A DNA stretch of 5,475 nt from DAOTZU01 sp034433995 (GCA_034433995.1 DAOTZU010000246.1:1-5475); one strand, 5' to 3'. Counted from the first letter of the stretch, positions 1 through 5,161 are shown. The notes: generated by a model not told the origin, from the letters alone. Translations and numbers: made by a program.

Positions 1-644
1 GTGTTCATCCCCGTGCCCACCGCCGCCACCACGCCCCGGCCATAGACCACGGCGGTGCCCATGTACACCATGTTCCGGCGGTCGCCCAAGGGCAGATTTA
101 CGGTATCCAAGGGATGATCCACCTTGTCCACCGGCACCGACTCGCCGGTGAGAGCCGCCTCCTCCACCCGCAAATTGACCGATTGCAACACCCGTCCATC
201 GGCAGGGACGCGGCTGCCGGCCTCCAGCAGGACGATATCGCCCGGCACCACATGCAGAGCGTCAATCTCTTGCACCTGGCCATCCCGGCGCACCCTGACC
301 AGGGGCACGGCCAACCGTTTGAGGGCCGCCATGGCCCGCTCGGCGCGATACTCCTGGGTAAAGCCCAGGATGGCATTGAGCACCACGATGATCAAAATGA
401 TGATGGCGTCGGTAACCTCGCCGATGAGGAATGAGATCGCCACCGCAACCAACAACACAATCACCAAGACCTCGGTGAACTGACCCGCCAAGACCAACCA
501 AGGATTGCGCAGGGGACGCTCCTGAAGCTGGTTGGGGCCGTAACGCTTCAGCCGTTCCTCAGCCTCTGCGGAGCTAAGGCCTTCGGGGCGCGTCTGTAGC
601 TCTTGGAACAACGCATCTTGGGATAGAGTGTGCCAATCAGTCAT
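1..644 (-). CDS. Cation-translocating P-type ATPase (SERCA/PMCA-like), N-terminal part, cut by window edge
   Basis: This is an integral-membrane pump of the P2 (Ca2+-type) family, which uses ATP to move cations across the cytoplasmic membrane. The visible 214 residues begin MTDWHTLSQD and hold the cation-ATPase N-domain (about 3-50, with GLSSAEAEERLKRYGPNQL), two hydrophobic segments M1 (about 55-75) and M2 (about 77-96), and the start of the actuator domain with PGD (134-136), PADG (147-150) and the dephosphorylation loop TGES (166-169). The phosphorylation DKTG motif and the ion-site helices M4-M6 lie beyond position 1, so the transported ion cannot be read here; Ca2+ or Mn2+ are guesses from the N-terminal style. 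No other start codon is available in frame just upstream. The Shine-Dalgarno AAAGGAA (655-661) is 11 nt from this ATG, which is long, and a five-codon ORF overlaps the start. The promoter is at 718-746. Family assignment is secure; ion specificity is not. Confidence 0.93.
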   Translation of the reverse strand, partial: MTDWHTLSQDALFQELQTRPEGLSSAEAEERLKRYGPNQLQERPLRNPWLVLAGQFTEVLVIVLLVAVAISFLIGEVTDAIIILIIVVLNAILGFTQEYRAERAMAALKRLAVPLVRVRRDGQVQEIDALHVVPGDIVLLEAGSRVPADGRVLQSVNLRVEEAALTGESVPVDKVDHPLDTVNLPLGDRRNMVYMGTAVVYGRGVVAAVGTGMN

Positions 645-651
645 CGGCCAT
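637..651 (-). other. Five-codon upstream ORF (MADD-stop) overlapping the ATPase start
   Basis: An ATG at 651-649 opens a five-codon frame (ATG GCC GAT GAC TGA) that ends at 637, overlapping the ATPase start codon (644-642) in a different frame. The purine-rich AAAGGAA at 655-661 is only about 4 nt from this ATG but 11 nt from the ATPase ATG. Ribosomes could therefore load here first and re-initiate on the pump. The match could be chance; no expression evidence exists. Confidence 0.3.
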
Positions 652-717
652 CGGTTCCTTTCAGAGATGGTAAACGCCGGTGGCTTGAGGCTGGATACAT
701 AGCCCTCTCGCCCGCCC

Positions 718-746
718 ATTATAGCACAACACGGAGAACCCGCCAA
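718..746 (-). promoter_or_regulatory. Sigma-70-type promoter for the P-type ATPase
   Basis: On the minus strand there is a perfect -10 TATAAT (723-718) preceded by TGC, giving an extended -10, and a -35 TTGGCG (746-741, 4/6 to TTGACA) with exactly 17 nt between. Transcription would start near 711, giving a 5' leader of about 67 nt before the ATPase ATG. It is the best consensus promoter in the window. Confidence 0.72.
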
Positions 747-790
747 GGGAACCCGGACATTGGCGCTTCACCTGCTCCCCGCGCCTCGGG

Positions 791-819
791 TTGACGCGCC
801 TCCCATTCCGTGTTTGAAT
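791..819 (+). promoter_or_regulatory. Candidate promoter for the UROD-like gene
   Basis: TTGACG (791-796, 5/6 to consensus) is followed after 17 nt by TTGAAT (814-819, 4/6). Transcription would start near 826 and leave a leader of about 30 nt with the Shine-Dalgarno at its end. It diverges from the ATPase promoter with 44 bp between the two -35 boxes. The -10 match is only moderate. Confidence 0.5.
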
Positions 820-842
820 AGGGACACACACGGTTCGAGAGA

Positions 843-848
843 AGGAGG
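843..848 (+). promoter_or_regulatory. Ribosome binding site that fixes the UROD-like start
   Basis: AGGAGG lies 7 nt upstream of the ATG at 856. The frame is open further upstream to an ATG at 760, but that one has no Shine-Dalgarno, lies upstream of the candidate promoter, and would add 32 residues unlike the family. The start at 856 is therefore chosen. Confidence 0.85.
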
Positions 849-855
849 TGCTTCC

Positions 856-1983
856 ATGGGTCAAGCAGATGCCAAGATCGCCCGCCTGCGCGCGGCCCTC
901 AGCCACCGCGAGGCCGACCGCGTCCCCGTCGGCGAGGCCTTCTGGACCGGTTTTCTCCTGCGTTGCAAGGAGAAATGGGGCGCGGATTTCGATCCTTACC
1001 GCTATTTCGATCTGGATTACATCATCATCACGCCCAACATGGATCCCCACATCAAGCCCTTTGAGATCATCTCGCAAAAGGGCGAGGATATCGTGATCAA
1101 GACGGGGTTCGAGGCCGTCATCCGCCGTTCCGGGGCCTTGCCCATGCCCCATTTTGAATCTTTTTCCATCAACCGGCCGGAGGAGATGGAGACCTTCCAA
1201 TTCGACGATCCCGCCGATCCCCGCCGCTTTTACCAGGCCGGCGACGACCAGATCAACGGCGTGGGCGATGCCCTGGCGCGCAACATCCCCGCTTGGGATG
1301 AGCGGGTGAATGCTTATGTGGAAGATTTCGCCGTCCTGGGCTCCGTCTGTGAGCCTTACGAGTTCCTCTGGCGCATCATCGGCAGCGACAAGGCCCTCCT
1401 CTGGTTGGGGAGCGAGACGGAGGCATTGCAGGCCTTTGTGGACCGCATCGGCGATTTCCTCTATCGTTTCGCCGAGGCCCAGATCAAGGCCGCCCAGGGG
1501 CGGCTGGTGGGGATGTACATTTGGGGCGACGTGGCCTATCGCAATGGGATGTTCTTCAGCCCGGCCCTTTGGCGGCGCATTTTCAAGCCCCACGTCAAGG
1601 CCCTCATTGACCTGTTCCATCGCCATGGCCTGTTTGTCATCTACCACGGCTGCGGCGACGCGCGCAAGATTTTCGACGATTTCGTCGAGATGGGCCTGGA
1701 CGCCTACAACCCCTTGGAGGCCAAGGCCAACCTGGACGTGGTGGAGCTCAAGAAACAGTACGCCGGCAAATTAGCCTTCGTGGGCAATATAGACGTGCGG
1801 GTGCTGGAGCAGGGGGACCCAGAGGCCATCCGCCGTGAGGTGCTGTACAAACTTCAGGCAGCCAAGGGCGGCGGCTGGGTCTTTCAGTCGGACCATTCCG
1901 TCACCAGCGCCGTGGCGCCAGAGAGCTATGCCCTGGCCATTCGCCTCCTGCGGGAGCACGGCAACTATCCGCTCAAGGTTTGA
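856..1983 (+). CDS. UROD-superfamily protein, MtaA/CmuA-like (probable methyltransferase)
   Basis: This 375-aa cytoplasmic protein has the uroporphyrinogen decarboxylase (URO-D, PF01208-type) fold. The superfamily contains HemE and zinc-dependent corrinoid or coenzyme M methyltransferases (MtaA, MtbA, CmuA). It lacks the HemE N-terminal signature (PVWxMRQAGR); the corresponding place reads ADRVPVGEAFWTGF (20-33). It does have the methyltransferase-type HxC zinc motif, His264-Gly-Cys266, within VIYHGCGDARKIFDDF (261-276), then DAYNPLE (282-288), GNID (310-313) and a glycine-rich GGGWVFQSDHS (338-348). Where MtaA-type enzymes carry the third ligand Cys, this protein has Ser345-Asp346-His347, so His347 or Asp346 may bind the metal instead. 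No corrinoid protein is encoded nearby, so the methyl donor and acceptor are unknown. The start follows AGGAGG by 7 nt. It converges on the sulfatase operon, with a palindromic repeat 6 bp after its stop. Heme synthesis is unlikely. Confidence 0.88.
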   Translation: MGQADAKIARLRAALSHREADRVPVGEAFWTGFLLRCKEKWGADFDPYRYFDLDYIIITPNMDPHIKPFEIISQKGEDIVIKTGFEAVIRRSGALPMPHFESFSINRPEEMETFQFDDPADPRRFYQAGDDQINGVGDALARNIPAWDERVNAYVEDFAVLGSVCEPYEFLWRIIGSDKALLWLGSETEALQAFVDRIGDFLYRFAEAQIKAAQGRLVGMYIWGDVAYRNGMFFSPALWRRIFKPHVKALIDLFHRHGLFVIYHGCGDARKIFDDFVEMGLDAYNPLEAKANLDVVELKKQYAGKLAFVGNIDVRVLEQGDPEAIRREVLYKLQAAKGGGWVFQSDHSVTSAVAPESYALAIRLLREHGNYPLKV

Positions 1984-1989
1984 CCCCCC

Positions 1990-2023
1990 AGACCTGACAG
2001 GTCTTCCAAGACCTGTCAGGTCT
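1990..2023. repeat. Perfect 16-bp inverted repeat made of two nested palindromes
   Basis: AGACCTGACAGGTCTT (1990-2005) and its exact reverse complement AAGACCTGTCAGGTCT (2008-2023) are separated only by CC. Each arm is itself an interrupted palindrome (AGACCTG-A-CAGGTCT), so the site can form one long hairpin or two small ones. It fills the junction of two convergent genes and overlaps the last codons of the sulfatase, whose stop TGA (2018-2016) lies inside the right arm. Neither strand shows a T-run after the hairpin, so it is not a standard intrinsic terminator, although it could still stall polymerase or protect 3' ends. Nested CCTGACAGG palindromes are, to my recollection, dispersed repeats in Chloroflexota-type genomes; that is not shown here. 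Confidence 0.85.
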
Positions 2024-3488
2024 CTCTAAACCCCTCCAAGGGGCCAAAAGGCGCCAGGCTCACCGTGGGATAGGGATTGCAGTCGATATCCCTCTCCTCA
2101 TACCCCTTGCGCCACATGCGCCGGCAGAGGTCCTCTATCACCGGCCGGTAGCGGGGATCCTCGGCCAAGTTGCGCAGGCAGTGGGGATCGTCGGTCAGGT
2201 GGTACAGCTCGTCAAAATCGAACCCGTTATAGACGTACTTCCATTCCCGCGTGCGCACAGCTCTTTGGGAATAATAGAGTTCCACCCCGTTGAACTGGGT
2301 ATAAAGGGCATCGGGCCAGCTGGCGGGCCTCTCGCCGTGTAAGAAGGGCGCCAGGCTGGCCCCGCTCACCTGGGGCAAGCTGGCCCCGGTCAATTCGGCA
2401 AAGGTGGGGGCGAAATCGGCCAGGGTGACGAAATCCTCCACCACCCGGCCCGGCCGGGCGATCCCCTTGGGCCAGCGCATGATGCAGGGGATGTGATAGC
2501 ACTCGTCAAAGGCGGCCACACCCTTGAGGAACAGGCCATGGGCACCGGCGTAATCGCCATGGTCCGAGATAAAGAGCACCAGGGTATTCTCGGCTTGCCC
2601 CGTGGCCTCCAGCGCCTCCAAAATCATCCCCAACAAATCGTCCTGCATGGTGCAATAGCCCCAATAATGGGCGATGGCCTGGCGATATTCCTCCTCGCTC
2701 ATCTGCCCCCAGAAGCGTCGCTGACGTTGGTAGACTCGGGGTTTATCGGCCAGGCTATCCTGGAAATTGGGCGGCAAGGGCACGTCGGCAGGATCGTACA
2801 TGCGGGCATAGTATTCGGGGACGATGTACGGATCGTGGGGGCCCACGGTGCCGATATAGAGGCACCAGGGTTTATCTTGCCGAGCCAGGTCGCCCAAAGC
2901 CTCAAGCCCCTTGCGCACCGTGAGGAGATCGCCGGGATTGAAAGGATCGCTGGCAGGGTTGGGCGCGGCGGTGCCATACAGGCGGTACCGCCCCCAGCCC
3001 GGCCGCAGGAGCTCGCCCGGACGGCGGGGAGCGTCGTCCTCCGGCTCTTGGGCCAGCTCGCGGTACCGCTCCCAACGCACCCCGTGATGCTCCCCCCGCA
3101 CCGACGTGGCATGATACACCCTCCAGCCCCGATCCTGAGGCCCCTCATCGGCGCAGACATGCCACTTGCCGGACCAAGCCAACTCGTACCCTGCCGCGCG
3201 CAGCGCCTCTCCGAGGGTGACCACCCCCGGCCGCAAAGAAGTGTGCATCGCCGCATCGTTCAGCACATTGTTATAGATGCCATGGCGGCTGGGGTAAAGG
3301 CCGGTCATGAAGGTGGCCCTGGAGGGACAACAGTGGGCCGTGGTGGTGTAAACCTGGGAAAAACGTATCCCCTCCCGCGCCAGACGGTCGGCGTGGGGCG
3401 TGCGGCAGGGATGGTCCGGGGACACCACCGCTCCTTGTTCCTGGTCCGTCATAAAGATGAGGATATTGGGTCGTGCGTTGGTGGCCAT
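2016..3488 (-). CDS. Sulfatase family hydrolase (Cys-type, formylglycine-dependent)
   Basis: This is a 490-aa member of the type I sulfatase/alkaline phosphatase superfamily that hydrolyses sulfate (or phosphonate/phosphate) esters. N-terminal PNILIFMTDQ (7-16) supplies metal ligand Asp15. The CxPSR site is Cys53-Cys54-Pro-Ser-Arg57, where Cys53 would be oxidised to formylglycine. Further active-site motifs are SGKWH (106-110), GPHDP (216-220) and SDHGD (308-312) with ligands Asp309/His310, followed by Lys322. The single Asp near the N-terminus plus Asp-His resembles choline-sulfatase and phosphonate monoester hydrolase types more than the Asp-Asp/Asp-Asn arylsulfatase A pattern; the substrate is not predictable. 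There is no signal peptide or membrane segment, so it should act in the cytoplasm. The start is set by AAAGGAG (3494-3500), 5 nt from the ATG, directly after the DUF362 stop; the genes are 12 bp apart and probably co-transcribed. The stop codon is provided by the 1990-2023 repeat. No maturase gene is visible. Confidence 0.93.
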   Translation of the reverse strand: MATNARPNILIFMTDQEQGAVVSPDHPCRTPHADRLAREGIRFSQVYTTTAHCCPSRATFMTGLYPSRHGIYNNVLNDAAMHTSLRPGVVTLGEALRAAGYELAWSGKWHVCADEGPQDRGWRVYHATSVRGEHHGVRWERYRELAQEPEDDAPRRPGELLRPGWGRYRLYGTAAPNPASDPFNPGDLLTVRKGLEALGDLARQDKPWCLYIGTVGPHDPYIVPEYYARMYDPADVPLPPNFQDSLADKPRVYQRQRRFWGQMSEEEYRQAIAHYWGYCTMQDDLLGMILEALEATGQAENTLVLFISDHGDYAGAHGLFLKGVAAFDECYHIPCIMRWPKGIARPGRVVEDFVTLADFAPTFAELTGASLPQVSGASLAPFLHGERPASWPDALYTQFNGVELYYSQRAVRTREWKYVYNGFDFDELYHLTDDPHCLRNLAEDPRYRPVIEDLCRRMWRKGYEERDIDCNPYPTVSLAPFGPLEGFRET

Positions 3489-3500
3489 GGTCGCTCCTTT

Positions 3501-4730
3501 CTACAAACCCATCTGGCGCAGTTGGTCCAGGGTGCGCTCATAGACCTCATAGTGCTCGCCCTCGGCCTCCTCCGGGTCCACGAGCTTGAGCCACATGGCG
3601 CTCTCCTTGCGGGCGCCGGCCAGCTCCCGCCGGCTCTTGGCCAGCTCGCTGGATTTGCTGTGCCACTTGACCTCATAATCCTGCAAGAGGATGTACTCTC
3701 CCGCATACCGCGCCACCAAGTCGCGTTGATGGTCGCGGTAATAGAGGGCCTGCTCGCAGGTGGAGCGTCGCCAAGCCGCGACGGTGGCCAGAGGATCCGT
3801 CTCCAAGGTGTAAAAATCGGCCAGGGGCCGGGCCACCTCGGATTGAAAATCGATCTCGGCCAAGTTCACCGTGCCAAACCCTGCCTCCGCCGCCACAACC
3901 AGGGCATTGCGGTCGCGATAAAAGGGCGCCGTGGGCCAATCGGCCTGGGGATCGTGGCCCATGAGGTAGGTGGCGCAGGCGTCGGTGGCGATGACGTGGT
4001 CGCCGGCGATCAAGGCATTGCACACCCGCACCGGCCCGCCCCATTCCCGCTCCGCCTGGCCCAATAGGGCATCCACAATATTCAGGGTGGGCTGAAAGAT
4101 CCGCCCCAGATCGGCCAGCATGTAGGGCATGCGCACCAGATGGTGGAAATACTGCCGCGCCCGGCCGTACGGTTCCTGGGGCGTGAGGCCAAAGAGGTTC
4201 TTCAAACACAGGGTGACGCCCATGAAGGCGTGGTTTTTCATCTTCTGCACCGAGACAAAGGCGTCAGTTTCCACCGCGCCGGCCGGGAGCAAATATTGGC
4301 GAAACATCTGCCCGCCGCCCGGCACGGCCACCACCTTGTGGGGCGGCAGGTTCCCATCCACAAAGGTGACGCCGTATTCCCGCAGCAAAGGCATCAACGT
4401 GATGGTGGGGCCGGGATCAGGATCGCGGTCGTATTTGAACACGCTGATCTCGGCGCAGACCAGCTCCGCCGTGGTCTCTTCCCGCAACAACCGAAAGGTG
4501 GCCCGGGCCACCTGTTCGCTGGTCAACTCTTGCAACTGGCCCTGGTAGCGCACCAGCTTGTCCGGCGGCCAGCCCTGGTTGAACTTGATGCCGATGCGCC
4601 GGGCGCTCTTGAGCTTGGCCCAAGCCCGTTCCAAAGGCGCGGTGGCCCGCTTCAGGGCTTGGTAAACCTCCTCATCGCTGGCACGATAATCGCAATGGAC
4701 GGCGCGGACCGTATACGCAGCACAGGACAT
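3501..4730 (-). CDS. DUF362 family protein without ferredoxin domain
   Basis: This 409-aa protein begins MSCAAYTVRA. It has the DUF362 (PF04015-type) core: GIKFNQGW (47-54), the hallmark VSVQKMKNHAFMGVTLCLKNLFGL (159-182, key residues Lys165, His167, Lys177, Asn178) and GDHVIATDACATYLMG (243-258). The function of DUF362 is not established; many members carry two 4Fe-4S motifs, but this one has no CxxCxxCxxxCP cluster. Instead it ends in a charged segment of about 80 residues (330-409) starting RDHQRDLVARYAGEYILLQD, which resembles the short DUF5678 module; I hold that resemblance weakly. The protein has no signal peptide or membrane span. The start at 4730 is chosen because AGGAGG (4744-4739) lies 8 nt upstream; the in-frame ATG at 4772 sits inside a heptad repeat and has no ribosome site. 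It is the first gene of an operon with the sulfatase 12 bp downstream. Confidence 0.88.
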   Translation of the reverse strand: MSCAAYTVRAVHCDYRASDEEVYQALKRATAPLERAWAKLKSARRIGIKFNQGWPPDKLVRYQGQLQELTSEQVARATFRLLREETTAELVCAEISVFKYDRDPDPGPTITLMPLLREYGVTFVDGNLPPHKVVAVPGGGQMFRQYLLPAGAVETDAFVSVQKMKNHAFMGVTLCLKNLFGLTPQEPYGRARQYFHHLVRMPYMLADLGRIFQPTLNIVDALLGQAEREWGGPVRVCNALIAGDHVIATDACATYLMGHDPQADWPTAPFYRDRNALVVAAEAGFGTVNLAEIDFQSEVARPLADFYTLETDPLATVAAWRRSTCEQALYYRDHQRDLVARYAGEYILLQDYEVKWHSKSSELAKSRRELAGARKESAMWLKLVDPEEAEGEHYEVYERTLDQLRQMGL

Positions 4731-4738
4731 ACCCAACA

Positions 4739-4744
4739 CCTCCT
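4739..4744 (-). promoter_or_regulatory. Ribosome binding site that fixes the DUF362 start
   Basis: The minus strand reads AGGAGG here, 8 nt before the ATG at 4730. It falls between the two possible in-frame ATGs (4772 and 4730) and therefore selects the downstream one. Confidence 0.83.
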
Positions 4745-4760
4745 GAGAATGTAGCTTGTG

Positions 4761-4781
4761 GCCGTCAGCCATCAGCTTTCA
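4761..4781. repeat. Three degenerate heptad repeats in the DUF362 leader
   Basis: On the minus strand this reads TGAAAGC, TGATGGC, TGACGGC: three 7-bp units sharing TGA(N)2GC. It lies within the probable 5' leader of the DUF362-sulfatase operon and contains the misleading ATG at 4772. Three units is short, so chance is possible; degenerate heptads of this type are, as I recall, dispersed in cyanobacteria and Chloroflexota. Confidence 0.45.
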
Positions 4782-4803
4782 GGCTCACATCGCCTAAAGC
4801 ATC

Positions 4804-4832
4804 ATCTTAGCGCAGATGGGTGCCCTGGGCAA
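4804..4832 (-). promoter_or_regulatory. Candidate promoter of the DUF362-sulfatase operon
   Basis: On the minus strand, TTGCCC (4832-4827, 4/6) and TAAGAT (4809-4804, 4/6) are separated by 17 nt. Initiation near 4797 would give a leader of about 67 nt containing the heptad repeat. Neither box is strong, which would suit a regulated promoter, and the surrounding dyad supports that reading. Confidence 0.4.
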
Positions 4833-4839
4833 ATCTGCG
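4811..4839. promoter_or_regulatory. Dyad over the operon promoter, candidate operator
   Basis: CGCAGAT (4811-4817) and ATCTGCG (4833-4839) are perfect 7-bp inverted arms. The inner TGCCC-T-GGGCA (4821-4831) is a second dyad almost on the same centre. Together they cover the predicted -35 and the spacer of the operon promoter. A related direct repeat, GGGCAAATCT (4827-4836) and GGGCAAAATCT (4844-4854), lies alongside. No T-run follows on either strand, so an operator is more likely than a terminator. No regulator gene is present in the window. Confidence 0.4.
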
Positions 4840-4906
4840 GCGAGGGCAAAATCTCAAAAGTGTCATGCTGGGATGAGTCTTTTTTCATCTCCTGATCATG
4901 TTTTGC

Positions 4907-4915
4907 TGCTACAAT
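4907..4915 (+). promoter_or_regulatory. Extended -10 promoter for the 27-aa membrane peptide
   Basis: TGC directly precedes TACAAT (4910-4915, 5/6 to TATAAT), forming an extended -10 element. No good -35 is seen at 16-18 nt, as is common for extended -10 promoters. Initiation near 4922 would leave a leader of about 22 nt holding the Shine-Dalgarno. Confidence 0.55.
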
Positions 4916-4943
4916 AAAGCCAGAGTAGGACCAAGGAGGCACC

Positions 4944-5027
4944 ATGAGCGGATTGACGGTCATCGCCCTGCTCGTCTGTTGGGTGCTGCTTAACGTGATC
5001 AGCCCCTCGGCACGCCGCTCGCGTTAG
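4944..5027 (+). CDS. Small single-span membrane protein, 27 aa, unrecognised
   Basis: The ORF starts ATG at 4944, with AAGGAGG (4933-4939) 4 nt upstream, and stops at TAG 5025-5027. The product has a short polar N-terminus (MSG), one uninterrupted hydrophobic stretch at residues 4-19 (LTVIALLVCWVLLNVI, with Cys12 and Trp13), then a basic tail SPSARRSR (20-27). The distribution of charge predicts one membrane helix with the C-terminus inside. It has its own extended -10 promoter, and its transcript ends at the strong terminator at 5116-5154, so it appears to be a monocistronic unit of about 235 nt. It is diverged from DUF362 and converges on the MBL gene. It does not look like KdpF or CydX. 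A type I toxin-like peptide, a small subunit of a membrane complex or a stress peptide are all possible; I do not recognise it. An alternative is that the RNA itself is the product. Confidence 0.62.
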   Translation: MSGLTVIALLVCWVLLNVISPSARRSR

Positions 5028-5065
5028 CCCTCTCAGAGGGGCCGGACGCTGCCATTCCCTCTCTG
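5028..5065 (+). other. Alternative hairpins in the 3' UTR of the small-peptide transcript
   Basis: Directly after the stop codon, CCCTCT (5028-5033) can pair with AGAGGG (5035-5040, tight loop). The same AGAGGG can instead pair with a second CCCTCT at 5057-5062. The two folds exclude each other. There is no T-run, so neither is a terminator. The rest of the 3' UTR to 5115 shows no ORF or other feature that I can support. Confidence 0.35.
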
Positions 5066-5115
5066 TACGATCAGCGACGAGCGGGGAGCCGTCCCTCCGA
5101 GGCCTCATGTGCTGT

Positions 5116-5154
5116 ATCCGCCAGGGCGCGCAGGCGCCGCTGGCGGATCTTTTT
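5116..5154 (+). terminator. Rho-independent terminator of the small-peptide unit
   Basis: ATCCGCCAG (5116-5124) pairs perfectly with CTGGCGGAT (5140-5148). Inside it, GGCGC (5125-5129) pairs with GCGCC (5134-5138) around a GCAG loop, with one bulged G at 5139. The stem is followed by C and five T (5150-5154). The T-run is on the plus strand only, so the terminator serves the transcript coming from 4922, not the MBL gene that ends just beyond it at 5162. Confidence 0.9.
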
Positions 5155-5161
5155 ATCCCGC

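Noticed and set aside
760..855. N-terminal extension of the UROD-like protein from the ATG at 760
   Set aside because: The ATG has no Shine-Dalgarno, the extension includes the predicted promoter, and a consensus AGGAGG sits 7 nt before the ATG at 856.
661..1647. Long minus-strand open frame (328 codons) opposite the UROD-like gene
   Set aside because: It is antisense to a clearly recognisable protein, lacks a ribosome site, has low-complexity composition rich in Gly, His, Asp and Leu, and matches no family I know. It is a high-G+C shadow.
856..1983. Assignment of the UROD-like gene as hemE
   Set aside because: It lacks the N-terminal MRQAGR signature of uroporphyrinogen decarboxylase, and it has the HxC metal motif of the methyltransferase branch.
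1990..2023. CRISPR or tandem-repeat array
   Set aside because: There are only two inverted half-sites and no regular spacers.
1990..2030. Inverted repeat as an intrinsic terminator for the convergent genes
   Set aside because: No T-run follows on either strand (CTCTCTAAA on plus, GGGGGG on minus) and the repeat enters the sulfatase coding end. It is kept as a repeat; a stalling role remains possible.
2493..4067. Plus-strand open frame of 524 codons opposite the sulfatase and DUF362 genes
   Set aside because: It spans two well-supported genes and their junction in antisense, with no ribosome site and no recognisable motif. The absence of stops follows from the codon use of the real genes.
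4731..4772. N-terminal extension of the DUF362 protein from the ATG at 4772
   Set aside because: The start is inside a heptad repeat and the extension would translate through the AGGAGG that serves the ATG at 4730.
4872..4889. GATGA/TCATC hairpin with a T-run as a terminator
   Set aside because: The stem is 5 bp and A/T-rich, the T-run is inside the loop rather than after the stem, and no upstream plus-strand gene needs it.
4896..5108. Minus-strand 70-codon open frame across the small-peptide unit
   Set aside because: It has Arg/Asp-rich composition, no ribosome site, and runs antisense through a promoter and an ORF that are better supported.
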